Below the pieces are notes generated by a model, which was given only the letters and a program-made list of their open reading frames with translations, was not told the DNA's origin and did no database searches. Below, one piece after another: positions 45,326 through 56,670 of a DNA stretch of 64,000 nucleotides. The stretch's first letter is position 1. Each line of letters starts with the position of its first letter. Origin of the DNA: Leucocoprinus leucothites (Eukaryota; Basidiomycota; Agaricomycetes; Agaricales; Agaricaceae); contig JAACJO010000010.1 of the NCBI GenBank assembly GCA_013368445.1, positions 248,001 through 312,000 on the forward strand, written 5' to 3'. The translations under genes were made by a program, and so were the position numbers.

Positions 45326-45932
45326 ATGTTTAATTCGTTCAAACGTCGTCTAGTAAGATTTCACTTAAAATAACCGAGTAATCAAACTGACCTTAACGAT
45401 AACAGCCTAATATTTCAATCTTGTAAGTTCATGACTGAGAATTGTCGTGCTACAGATTTCATGGCTCAATGATTGATTCTCCTATAGCCATAACCCGACC
45501 TCTCAACCTTCCACGAAAGCGCTCTCACTTCTCCGGAGCTCATTATCTTCTCCTTATCCAAGTACCAATCCCTCTTCACAACCATTAGAGTTCAATCTCG
45601 AAGTAGTGGAATCACCCCCAACAACTGACCAACTTCAGACTATTCTCTCCTATTTTCCATCTAAAGCCGTCTCACCCAGCCATGTCCTTATCTCCGCTCA
45701 CCCATCTGCCCCGTCATTCAACGAGCGCCCGACAACTCTGAGTGGAATTGTACAGCTCGCTCAAGAAAATCCTCAAGCAGTCAAGTGGCCAATTGTCGTT
45801 GACTGGGACAGTGGAAAAGCGGCCATTGGTGACGTTGAGGGTGTGAAGGGTATTTTGGATCACTTGCGGAAGAAGAGGGACGGTGAAATTAAGGAGGACG
45901 AGGTTGATCAACCCAAGGGGTGGTTCACCTGA
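45326..45932 (+). CDS. DUF1687/FMP46-like mitochondrial redox protein
   Basis: Model join(45326..45352,45406..45422,45488..45932), 162 codons, all in phase. Exon 1 gives MFNSFKRRL, a 17 bp micro-exon gives PNISIF, and exon 3 starts HNPTSQPSTKALSLLRSSLS. The N-terminus is basic and could be a mitochondrial presequence. Matches in my memory of the fungal family are LSLLRSSL, VVESPPTTDQLQTIL and the C-terminal KWPIVVDWDSGKAAIGDVEG followed by LRKKRDGE. The family, known as FMP46 in yeast, has a thioredoxin-like fold and is found in mitochondria; activity is not established. Size is normal. The only uncertainty is whether the first 15 residues are as modelled. Confidence 0.75.
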
Positions 45933-46360
45933 GGAGGTAAATGTCAGGGAGCAGTCCTGAGATGATCTTTGTCATATGTCAATCTACAGGTGGGTGATAG
46001 TTCATCAGAACGTCTTACCAAAACTCACGGTTATTTCTCCTCGTGCATCAGCTACCTGTATGAGTATATAGCACTCTGATAATGGAATTATTCGTGTTGC
46101 TCCAGTGAGAATATACCGCCTGGCCAGGAGTTGTACAGGAGTGTGCGATGCATATCAGAGGCGATGACTCGTTGAAAGGGGAAATGCATCACGTCCAAGC
46201 TTTGATGACCCTGATGGGCTAAACAACAACAACCGTGGTCAGCACCGCAGACAACCTTGGAAAACGCCGCACTCCATATTAGGGCGAGCGCTCGCCTTTC
46301 GTTCTTCTCCCCACCGTCTTTTCCACAACGCAGGCGTAATAGTCGGCGCCCTCACCTAAG
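45933..46360 (+). other. intergenic
   Basis: No gene seen. The final 100 bases should hold the member G promoter. Confidence 0.4.
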
Positions 46361-47211
46361 ATGGCCTCTACTAGCGCATACGACGAGAACCTACTATCAC
46401 AAGCGCCTGAGGTAACAAAGGCAGACCTACAGGTATGTTTCTTTGCAGAAATTCGCTCAGTAATTCCATACTCAGTTTTTCTACTATCTCGTACTTTTAA
46501 TCTTGCCTTTGCCCTACCATCGTTTGATTCAAATAGGATGGGTACAACGCAGACCTACTTCGTGAACCTACCGTAAAACGAGCGGCCCCAAAACGAGCGA
46601 CCCCTCCCCTCCGATCCAACTCCGACATACCCCAATCACATTATCACCAACACGATAAAGACGTTGAATCCTCCGCGGCAACTCCTCTGCAACCCAAAGA
46701 AAATGTCGTTGAATATTCGCAGCCCCGCAAGCCATGGTGGAGGACAGTTAAAGGCATCGCCGTAATTGTTGTTCTTGTCGTCATCATCATTCTGGCTGCC
46801 GTCCTTGGAGGCGTCCTCGGTTCGAGGAAAAGCAAGCCCAGTAGCGACGCACCTGCAGGGCCAAACACGGCTGGCAACCCAGGTGATGGGCAGCAGAGTG
46901 CATCTCCAGCTGCCAGTGGCTCACCCTCGCCATCAACTACATCTCCCCCTGCATCCACCTCGACGGGCGGTGGGCCACAACCAGGCACCCCTGCAAATGG
47001 GAATGGAAATGGAGTTGGAGGTAGTCAGGGCGGCGGTACAACGGGCAACCCCATAGTGCAGCCCACCGGCGGAAATGGTGGTGGTGATGCTGATGCTGCG
47101 GCGCCCGTAGAAGGTGGGGGTAACAGTGGTGGACTCGGTAGTGGCCGTAGTCCCAGGTCAGACGGTTTACCGGTCGAGCTCATGTTGAGGGACCTTGGCG
47201 TGCGGTTGTGA
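46361..47211 (+). CDS. single-pass membrane protein, family member G (no PPxY)
   Basis: Model join(46361..46432,46537..47211), 248 codons; the second exon has no early ATG, so it is easily missed. Exon 1 gives MASTSAYDENLLSQAPEVTK and ends ADLQ; the intron is 104 bp (GTATGT..ATAG). Exon 2 begins DGYNADLLREPTVKRAAPKR, has ATPPLRSNSD where the others have PPxY, then QPRKPWWRTVKGIA, a membrane helix (VIVVLVVIIILAAVLGGVLG), SRKSKPSSD and a Pro/Ser/Thr tail. The tail turns into Gly/Asn-rich sequence (NGNGNGVGGSQGGG) and ends in VELMLRDLGVRL. The first residues MAST are shared with member F. The most diverged member, and the one farthest from the duplicated block. Confidence 0.75.
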
Positions 47212-48619
47212 CTTCAATTATCGGTTTTCAATACTTTGCGAGTTTGAATCAAACACTTTCATCCGGAAATCCACCCCTTTTTTTCGTACTGCAATTTGCT
47301 ACGAATTGTGATATTTTATGATCTTTATACTGACGCTCTTTTCTTTCTTTCTACTCATTACTGTGCAACAATTCGGATGTCTGTCGATGTTTCCATTTTG
47401 CAAAGAGTACCATTTCTGGATGTCGAGCGCACCTTGTGAGGCTGTGTAGGCATGCTACTGCTGCGGGTCATATGAACTGCTATGCAACGCTGAGCGCTGA
47501 GGAGCTTTGGCTTGTTTGAGATCTACACGTGACATATGTCAAGTTTCAGAATACTTGATACACTAGAGGCTGCGGCGAGGTCACAGCCTGGACCTTACTT
47601 GCGACGTGCATGTTTCGATTATGCAACGAGTAGAACTCATACGTGTCTACTACTGTAAATATGAATTTAAGAAAACATTACTTAACTTTCTGAACGAGTT
47701 TTATTGACATCTATTTGTTTTTGCCATGGTCCAAGCAATTAGGGGGTAACGGACTGGCTAGCAGATTTACACTTGTTTAGTTTCTTTCCGTTTATGTATA
47801 TCTGTGTCATGAGATTAAGTACCCCCGTGACTCCCGCACTCCTTTGACCGCTCGTAAAGTCAAACATTGGCAACTCGACATTAGAGATCGCCCTCCCTAT
47901 ACTATGTATTTCAAGTCCTTGAAGGGCCTGGGAAATTATCTATAAAATAAAATAGCTCGCGCCACGTCTTCCCGAAGGAAGCCGAAGTGTGTTAATGGTC
48001 GTGCGAGATCCCAACGCAGTGGGTCGCTGTTCGGTTCCTGTCTGAGAACTGTCGAGATGATGCTTCTGCAATGTAGGCGGAGATGTTCGATTGATCATGA
48101 TTCTAGTCATAATTACCACACGGGCCGCCATCACTAGTAAGTCGAATTAGCAATGTCGACAAAGCTAAACCAATTGCGACGGACTGGATAGCTGCATAAG
48201 CTGGGAAGGATCTGTAGTAACAACCGTTATCATTGGTAGACTTTCAATTTCCACAACTGGTTCGATACACTTGGAGTGGTAGGCAATCGTGCGTTATCGT
48301 CGTAGTATATACATATTTGATGTGAGAAAGAAGAAAAGCAAACGTGAGATTACGAAGTGAGTCTTAAGAAAATCACTCAGTGAGAGTACAAGAATACATC
48401 AGAAAACATATGGACGAAGCAGCTGAAGATAGAGAGAAGTGTGGACCAATCATAAGATTTAAGATCATGACCTTGGAAGTCACAGGCCAGTCATGGTAAG
48501 ATACATACCAGCCAGCCTATTTCACATTGTCCGCACCCACGCAATGACCCAAATAAGTGTCTGGGCTCTCCACACCCTCCAACCGCCCCAAGTTCGCCGC
48601 CTCTTCGCCCGATTTAGAC
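47212..48619 (+). other. intergenic between convergent genes
   Basis: AT-rich, no supported gene. The minus-strand frame 47940-48134 (64 codons) lacks similarity to anything I know. Confidence 0.4.
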
Positions 48620-50338
48620 TTAGATTCTTCGCTCATCCTCGCTCGTGTTATTAGCCGTGTAATACTTCGGTGGCGCGGACACCAACGATTCTGTCGTCGA
48701 CCTTGATCTCTCCAAGCCCGTCGGTGCGTTTGGCCCTTTACCCGACGATCCTTTCTGTTCTTCTCGCATAATATTGACCACCTCCCTCGCGATCGCCTTT
48801 ACATCAAGTGTGCCAGCAGAATCGGATCCGGTATTACTTGACGATTCAGTGGGTCGATGATTTCGGGGCGTGGCAGCACCCAATCCAGGCGGGCTTTCTT
48901 CAGCGATCATTGGGACGCTGGAAGAAGGTTGTTGATTGATAGATGGGTAGTTGTTGCTATACATAGTTCCCGTGGTACTGAACCCTGACCCCTGAGTGAG
49001 CTGTCCTGCACTGTTTGTATGGGAGAGGTTCCTGATAGGTTGTAACGGCGAGGTGCTCGATTGTGACATTGAAAATTCGGACATCATGGGGGAGGTTTTT
49101 GCACTTCGCATTTGGGGAGGTGGCTGGCGGGACATGGCTTGTTGGGTTTCGTGGTCAACGTCAAAGGCGGTGACCATGTTTGGACTGTGTGCAGAATTGT
49201 AGTTGATAGTTGATGTCATTTGTCCTGGACTGCCTGGTCCATTACCATTGGAGAAAAGACTACGTGCGCCGCGAGGACGGTGATTATAGGCGAAGAAGCT
49301 AGACCCGTTGGATACACGACGGTGTATTTTGACGCGCCGCCAGAGAAGGAAGGTAATGCAGAGGAGAAGGAATGCACCGACGGCGGCACCGACTGCTCCC
49401 CCGGTCACGGCTCCGCGATTATGGCTGCCGCTGCTGCTAGGAGAACTTGTTGGAGAGGGAGTTGGTGAATAGGGAGGTGGATACAAGGCTGATAGGTTGG
49501 TGGATGCTGTCATTGCTGGTGAGGCTGCGTCACTGAGTGTGGTCAGTGTAGCCGTTGCTCCTATGCCGGTCAACATGACTGCTGGGGAGAACTGGCATAA
49601 ACGTAAATGAGCAGCTATCGTGTTTGGTCCGTTGTAGGTATACTTACGGGTAGTGTGGTAGTGGCTGTGAGCGCGGCATTGGCGAACGACATAAATGCTG
49701 CCTGAGAGGGTGGATTGATTACTCTATTGAATGTTTCAGTGGGAAGGTGTCAATGCAGCTACGGGACTTTACTAACCCGACCATTTTGTTATTACAGTGT
49801 GAAACTGGTCTGGTAGAGGAGCAGAAATACCAAATAGCTATACGAGCTCTCATGAGTCAGTTTTAGAGGAGAATATGAAAAGGGACTCACGAGCGCTGGC
49901 GTTGGTCACTGTCAAGGAGAAAATCACAGTAGGCCCAGAGAAGTCGCGGCCTCGCCCAGACAAATTGCTGCTAAAGCCACCCGGAAGAGGAGTGCAAGGG
50001 TTTTCAAATGTGCTTTGTGTGATGCTGTGGATACTGAATGGAGAGTGAGATTTACGATGAACGAACGAGCAATCGCAGACTTACTCTCCGCCGAAGACGA
50101 AATTCACGATATCACGCTCTGCCGCGGAGACGGTTTGAGGGCTGAAGAAACTGCCTTCCACACCAACAGTGACCTAGCGATGTTGATTATGAGCAATCGG
50201 CCAAAGGGAAAGTTGAGGTGCCCCAATGCTCACATTTTGGATCGTTTGAGCAATAACAAATGAGGTGAGCTGTTGTAGAACAAAGAGGAACAGCAACCTC
50301 GGAAATATCTTCAAGTTCAACATCTGCCCAGCACCCAT
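48620..50338 (-). CDS. cupredoxin-domain type I membrane protein
   Basis: Model complement(join(48620..49591,49648..49723,49777..49846,49891..50033,50085..50173,50234..50338)), 484 codons, five introns of 44-60 bp, all in phase. A signal peptide (LNLKIFPRLLFLFVLQQLTS) comes first. The cupredoxin domain (about residues 36-130) has VTVGVEGSFFSPQTVSA, FGGDIHSITQS with a copper-ligand His, and WYFCSSTRPVSHCNNKMVG holding Cys, His and Met in the type 1 copper arrangement. A Ser/Pro-rich stalk containing YPPPYSPTPSP, a Gly/Ala-rich membrane helix (GGAVGAAVGAFLLLCITFLL), a basic stop WRRVKIHRR and a long Ser-rich cytosolic tail follow. The family is frequent in basidiomycetes and assumed to bind copper at the cell surface. 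Start could also be 50323. No defect seen. Confidence 0.85.
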
Positions 50339-51397
50339 GAGATGGTGGAAGGGGAGTCGAGACACGGGTGTCCTTGGACACACGCCCTGTTCCTGTGCCC
50401 TTTTTACCGCCTCTCAAGCCCGGGACGACATCAAATTTTGATCAGCGAGCATCTGGAGCTCTGGGTATTCTGGCTTAAAATAAGCAAAGATGCTCGACTC
50501 ATGAGAGTACAGGCCTTGTTTTAAGAAATTTAGGTTTGAGCGATGGGATCCGAATGCTGTCCCCCATCATGTCGATGAACGTGATACAGCAGTGAAAATA
50601 GGGTGCCTTGCGATTCTTATCCTCGACGCGAAAAATGGTCCTCTATATAGAACAAGTTGACGAATAAATGTGTGACGGCGAGCATCAGCCAGTCTTGGAT
50701 CTTGATATATGCGGTGCCGCCATCTATGGCGGTGATTCTGACCATCATGACATTCGGGATTGGAGGGCGCCATAGGTAGATGAACAGCAAGCGTCAAATT
50801 ACGGCGTTAAGATGGACGAGTGGCCTGCAGTCGCCAGGTTAAGGGTCGGGTCGGGGCTTGATGGACGCTAGGATCTACGCAGCGAAAAATGGAGATACAA
50901 CAAACATTCGTAGAATACGGCGATATGAACTTTGAAGTGAAGACCTTTAGGTTGAACGCCGGAGGAGCACGAGGCGAACATGAGGGAGCTGGCAGGTGGC
51001 TGTGCAATCCCGGTATGATCTGACTTCATGGAAATATTGTCGTCGCTGAACATCAAAACATACCCCGTCAGCAGGACGCCACGGAGAACGCGTCGAGTGA
51101 GATTATCAGTGACATTGCCGAGTTTCGAGCACGACGAGGAGAGTAGATGGAGCGAAGGAAAGCGGAATTTGGTGAGATTCGACACAAACAAATAAATCGG
51201 CGGCACGTGGCAGGTTGTATGGTGACACAGGGTTCCGCACCTTGTCCCCATCCCTATCGTCTTTCTGCCGCTCTGGCCGCCGTCGAGCCCCTTTTCATTT
51301 ACTGACGACCTCGGTGGGTATTAACAACAACTTCATGATCGACGAACACGTTTTTGATATGTGATTTACGCTTATTCCACCGTAGGGAAGCCACGCC
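50339..51397 (+). other. divergent promoter region
   Basis: Lies between the start of the cupredoxin gene and the start of the Msb1-like gene. No supported gene; the minus-strand frame at 50868-51251 has no similarity I recognise. Confidence 0.4.
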
Positions 51398-54300
51398 ATG
51401 CCCTCGTTTTTGTCAAAGGTCTTCGGTCGAAAGAAGGATGGGAAAGGCTCTCCTCCATCTCGAGGGCGTGGATCGGATGGCTCGCTTCTGGAAGGCAAAT
51501 TCGAGGCCATCTCTCCCGTAGACTCTCCCAGTGCTGCTGAGTTTCCCAATAACGCGCCTAAGGCGAACGGCAAGGAGAGAGACGGCACGTTTGGCCTTTT
51601 CAAAGTCAAATCACGACCATCACGGTCGTCTTCTCCTGAGCCAAATAAGAAAGAGAACCTCCCTCAATTGTCCCTTGTCCTCCCGGTTCCCAAGGAAGAT
51701 GCACAGACTCGTGCTCTCGGCGTTGTGTTCGAGACCGATTCTGATGCCCAAATCCTGACCGACGACGCAATTGGCAAGAGAACTCTGACGCCATTGGAGG
51801 CCCTTATCTTGATCCGCACATGTTCGCAAGCTATTGTCGCGAGAGGTCCGTTCCATATCTTGATTTTACGTGTAAAGTCTAACGATGGAAATATCTGTTT
51901 AACAGGCCTTGAGACCCTCGGGCTCATGCACCCTCACTGGTATTCTGCTTCACCCGACGTGCAGCGCAGACTCATTTCGCTGTTCATACATTCTTTGAAT
52001 TCCAATAATGCAATTACTACCCTTTCGGCCGCTTCATCGTCACCTACGTCAATCTTCGAATCCGAGATCAACTATACCCGCTCACCACATGACGTCGCTG
52101 CTGTCCTTCGTTGGGGCTTACGGCACCTCGAGCTTGAAGGAAAGAAGTTTGGGAAGGACGAATCTTGGTACAAGACTTTCGCCGAGGCTGAACGGAGTTC
52201 AGAGTATCCTCCTAAATCCTACTCGGAGAAGCTCACTCCTCTAATACCCCCAGCTCACCTTGAGCTTCTTAATACTACATTGGATCTTTTCTCCTCCCTG
52301 GCTGCTCATGCAGAGAAGAATAGCACCTCTGCTAGCAAACTCACGAGAGCATTCGGCTTCTGGCTATTAGCAGCCCAGCGCGTAGGAGAAAATGACGACT
52401 GGCCGAAATTCTATGCTCGATGGCAAGACAACGGGCGGATCTTGGAACATCTTTTCCTTGCTAGAATACGGTAATACTTCAGTTGTCTACTTTCTAGGGC
52501 AGTTCTGATGCATGGTCGATATTAGAGACGAATCCTTAAGACTCAGGATGCCAACGCGTCTAACTGAACTCGTTGCTCAATATCCCTACGTCAGAGGTGC
52601 AACAGCCGCTGATGACGTCTTCATTCAACCACGTGTTTCTACTCGGTACTCTGACGCCCTCTTCGTTCGCATTGAAACCGAATTTTCCTCGCCACAAGAT
52701 AAAGTCCATCGCCATCCTCTCCAATTCCTCAAAGATGCCCTCGCTGCTGATGTGAAAGTCGAGGACACCGAGTTGTCAGCTCTTTGGGAAAAGATCAGAA
52801 ATACTGGTAACGATGAGAACGAGGTATCTCCTGGAGGTTATCCTGGATTGAGTGAGGTTTTCGCCGAAGAGACCATCCGTTACCTCACTCTCGTTCCCGG
52901 CAATCACGCTCTCAAGAAAGTCACCTCGCCGACCTTTAGTACCACCCAACTCTCGCAAGAAACTCCGATTTCGCGTCGATATGCTTCATCTCCAGGACCA
53001 AGTTCTCCTGAAGGCACTAGTGCAAGTAACCAACTTCAGAATGGCACCACTGCTACTACCACGAATGGCCACACTAAACCTGCTTCTGATCCATCACCAC
53101 TTCCTTCCGCCGTTAGCTCGTCGTTGTCACCCGACTGGACACAATTTTCGTCCGCTGGTTTCTCTGGTGCTTCAACCCCTGTACCCCTCGCCTCGACATT
53201 GTTTGGTCAAGATGTTGAGAAGACGAACCCTCCATTCCGTAAAGCAAGCAGACGTTCGAAGCTCTCTTCGCGCTCTCGCAGTCCAAGTAATACAGGGCAT
53301 CGCAAATCCTCTGAAGCCAACGTTACCACTCCACCTCGTGTTTCTAATTCTTCCCAACCCTCCGAACCTACCACGAAACTCCCATCCAAAGCTTTTCCAG
53401 TTTCAGTTGTTCAGATCGATGAAGCATTTATCGAGTTTTGGGTTGACGCCCTTCTCGACCCAATTTCATCTACCTGGCCGAAATTTGTCATTTGCAAGTT
53501 GAGATCGAGTTTGGCAGATCTTACAATCAGCGACAAGCGCGTTCAATACCTTGTTGTCGAGCACATTTTCGTGCCTAAACCTGCACCCCCTCCCACCGAA
53601 ACTAGTCCTCAATCTCAACCTGTTGTCATCCCTACTTCAGCTACCGAGAAACCCGGTGTCGCTTCATCCCCTCGATCATCCACTAAATCCGAGAAACAGC
53701 GCTTCTTTGGATTTTTCAGCTCTTCCGGGCGACATAGCTTCTATGGTTCCCCTTCTAGCCCTAGTAGTAAAGGCAAAGGGAAGAAAGTGTCACCTCAAGC
53801 CCGTGTGAGCGAAATGGGTGAAGTGATAGAGGATACTGATGCTAGCAAAGATAACGACAAGGACAAGGATGGTGGAAAGCGGAAGTCGAGCTCTTCGTTG
53901 ACTGTGAAACTACGTATCCCGTCGCCTAAGCCGAGGAAATCGGCCGATGCGCGTAAATCGGTTGATGTTCCGAAATCGCCACAGCAGGCTGTCGTTGAGG
54001 AAGAGGAACAGAAGGAGAAGAAGGAAGGTGACGATGATGTGGCTATCGCGACTGCGGGTGCAGGTGCTAGTGCTGCTGTGGCTGGTGCTGCTGCAGTAGC
54101 TCTCGCTTCAGCTGCGGCGGAAGACTTGGAGGAAACCAAGCAGGGAGATCTGGATGAGGATAAAGCAGCGCCTACTGCTGCCGTCGCTGGTGCTGCGGAA
54201 GGCTCTCAATTTGTCGAGAATCTGCTTCAACCCAATCCTGAAGAGACGCCTAAATCGGAGGATGGGCCAGCTACAGCCGCCGAAACTACAATCGAGGCCG

Positions 54301-56155
54301 AACCACAACAGCAGTCCACCCCCGCTGAGGAAGCTGCCCTGGTGCCCGCGGAAGCAGCTCCTATCAGTATTAGCAACGGACATACACTTTCTGCCATCGC
54401 CGAGAAAGCTGAATCTGACCCCGACGCCACTGCTGCTCCCCCCGCCCCTGCTGAACCTGATATTGCCGTTGCTACTGAAGCGGCTGTTGAACATGAGGAA
54501 TCTCAAGTGCCGGAGCCCGAAGTCTCCGCCCCCGAACAGCAACCTGTTGAAGTGGCACCTAGTGCGACTACGGATCATGCGCCCGAAGTACCAGCCGCTA
54601 CCCCTATTGTAGAGGAGCCCGAGATGACAGAGGCTGTTGAAGCCTCCGTGCCTGTACCAGAGGAACCTGTCATTGTCGATGATACTGAACAACAGCCTGA
54701 GCCAGCCCCCGCTTCAGAGTCTGTCCAAGAGACACCGGCAGATGTACCTGCTCCTCTTACTGCTGCTGAGGATGAGCCAATAGTTGAAGAGCAAGTTGCT
54801 GCTACAAAGGCTCCAGAGGTTGAGGCCGACTCCCCCCCTGCTCTAGTTGTCGAGGAGCCCAAACCAGAGCCCGAGCCTGTCGTTGAAGGTGCTGAGGAAA
54901 CTGCTTCAGAACAAGTTAACGTGCCGGCGCCCGTTGAAGAGATTGTTGTAGCAGAAGAACCTGTCGCTGAAGAAACTGTGGTTGAACCCTCCGCTCCCGC
55001 TGTCGTCGAGGAACCTACCGCTTCAGATGAAGCCGTGGCAGAACCTGTAGCTAAAGATGTGCCTGCTCTCACCGCTGAGGAACCCGTTCCAGTTGAAGAG
55101 TCTGCTCCAGTCATTGAAGAGGTTCTTGCCCATGAAGAAACCACCACCACTCCTGAACAACCTCAACCTGCTACTGCTGTTGAGGAAGTCACCCATGTCC
55201 CTCACGATGTTCCAACTGCGGAGGATAGCGCCGGTGAGGTACCCCCGATCGAGGAGCTTGAAGTCCCCGAGGAAGCCGCCCCTGTAGCTGCGGAAGTACC
55301 TACTCAAGATGAACCGGCTGCAGCGGAGGATCATACTGTAGTTGAGGACAATCCTCTTGTGGAACCATTTACCAGCGTGGAAGAACCTGTAGCACCTGCC
55401 GTTGACGAGCGAACTGCGGCAGAGGAACAAGTTGTAGAAGAGCCGAAAGCTTTCCCTGTCGGGGAGCCAGTCACTCCTGTAGTCGAGATACCTACGGGAT
55501 CAACAGACACTGCAGCTATCGCTGAAGAGTCGGCCGAAGTCGAGGAAGCCGTGCCTGCTCCGGAGCCGTCTGTCGAAACTACTGAAGAGGTTGCGGCTCC
55601 CGTTGAGGAATCTGCAGCGTCAGCGGAGACCGAGCCCACTGCATTCGTTGCGGAATCATCTGAATCTGTACCTGCGGAGACGGTTACGGAGACGCCGGCT
55701 ACCCAGGTTGAAGAGACTCAAGCCCCGATTGCTGAGGATGTTCCTGATGTCCAAGCAAGTGAAGAAGTCACCGCATCCTCTCACGATGATGATAAGCCCG
55801 TTGAGGCTGCCCCTGCTGCTCACGAAGAATCTGTTCTCGAAACAGAGTCTACTCCTGCCAATGGCAATGGACACCGCGCAACTGAACCCGAGAAAACGGG
55901 TGATGATGATGTGATACTTCCTGAAGCTCACGCATATAGTACGTTGTGCTCTTGCCCTCTGTTGAACGATCACTCACGAGTTTGTGACTACCAGCCAAGG
56001 ATGATACCGAATCAACCCCAGCTCAAGGTGAGACTAATATATATACAACTCACATTCTGTTGCTGACACTAAGCTTAGCCCCTACTCCTGAACCTACCGC
56101 TCCTTCCGCAGCTACACCCGAGAAACTATCTGAGATCGTCGTCGAAGATGATTGA
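51398..56155 (+). CDS. Msb1/Mug8-domain morphogenesis protein with long PEVA-rich tail
   Basis: Model join(51398..51845,51906..52470,52526..55938,55995..56027,56079..56155), 1511 codons, introns 51-60 bp, all in phase. After MPSFLSKVFGRKKDGKG, residues about 80-480 form the DUF1708 (Msb1/Mug8) domain: LSLVLPVPKEDAQTRALGVV, LTPLEALILIRTCSQAIVAR, HWYSASPDVQRRLISLFIHS, and LARIRDESLRLRMPTRLTEL across the second intron. A Ser/Pro-rich linker and FVICKLRSSLADLTI follow. The last 800 or so residues are a low-complexity repeat of Pro, Glu, Val and Ala. In yeasts Msb1 and Mug8 act in polarity and cell-wall integrity signalling; a similar role is inferred. The tail is unusually long and unlikely to be globular. 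Two short terminal exons end VVEDD. Confidence 0.85.
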
Positions 56156-56670
56156 GAATCAATCCGACCCCATAACTGTCTTTTCAATGTCTGAATTTCG
56201 CGTTATCTCATACTGCGATCAGTTTTTGTCATTATTTTTTTCCTCGTCCAATACTTGCTGCGTTACCCATCTTCTGCTTCTACTTACGATTTGTAATTCG
56301 TATCTGGACACTTTATACCCTGCTTAATCCTTACCCGAACTTCATTATTCCCCTTTGTAAGAGCTTTATTATCTTCGTTCCAGCTCATCTGCTTCATCCT
56401 TCATATGCTTTCAGCACCTTGCCTCCCTTGATTCACACTCACTTTGGATATCAGTTCTTATCGTATCTTTCAGGCATCTGCCAGTGTATCCAGTCTTGAA
56501 TATATTTCATTTCCTTGTACTCAGCCGTTATCATGTAGTCGGTTCTTTACATAGACCAGAAAGGCGTGAAACTATAAAGCAAATTCACAAGAAGAACGGG
56601 CAAAAATCGTAGTTCGTAATTCGTCCATAAGGTTATCTTAACCCTGAAATTCAAAGATCCAGCAGGTAAA
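56156..56670 (+). other. 3' intergenic between convergent genes
   Basis: T-rich, contains the 3' ends of the Msb1-like and phosphorylase transcripts. Nothing else seen. Confidence 0.5.

Noticed and set aside
6741..47211. The membrane proteins as secreted effectors or toxins
   Set aside because: None has an N-terminal signal peptide; the only hydrophobic segment is internal and flanked by basic residues, as in a membrane anchor.
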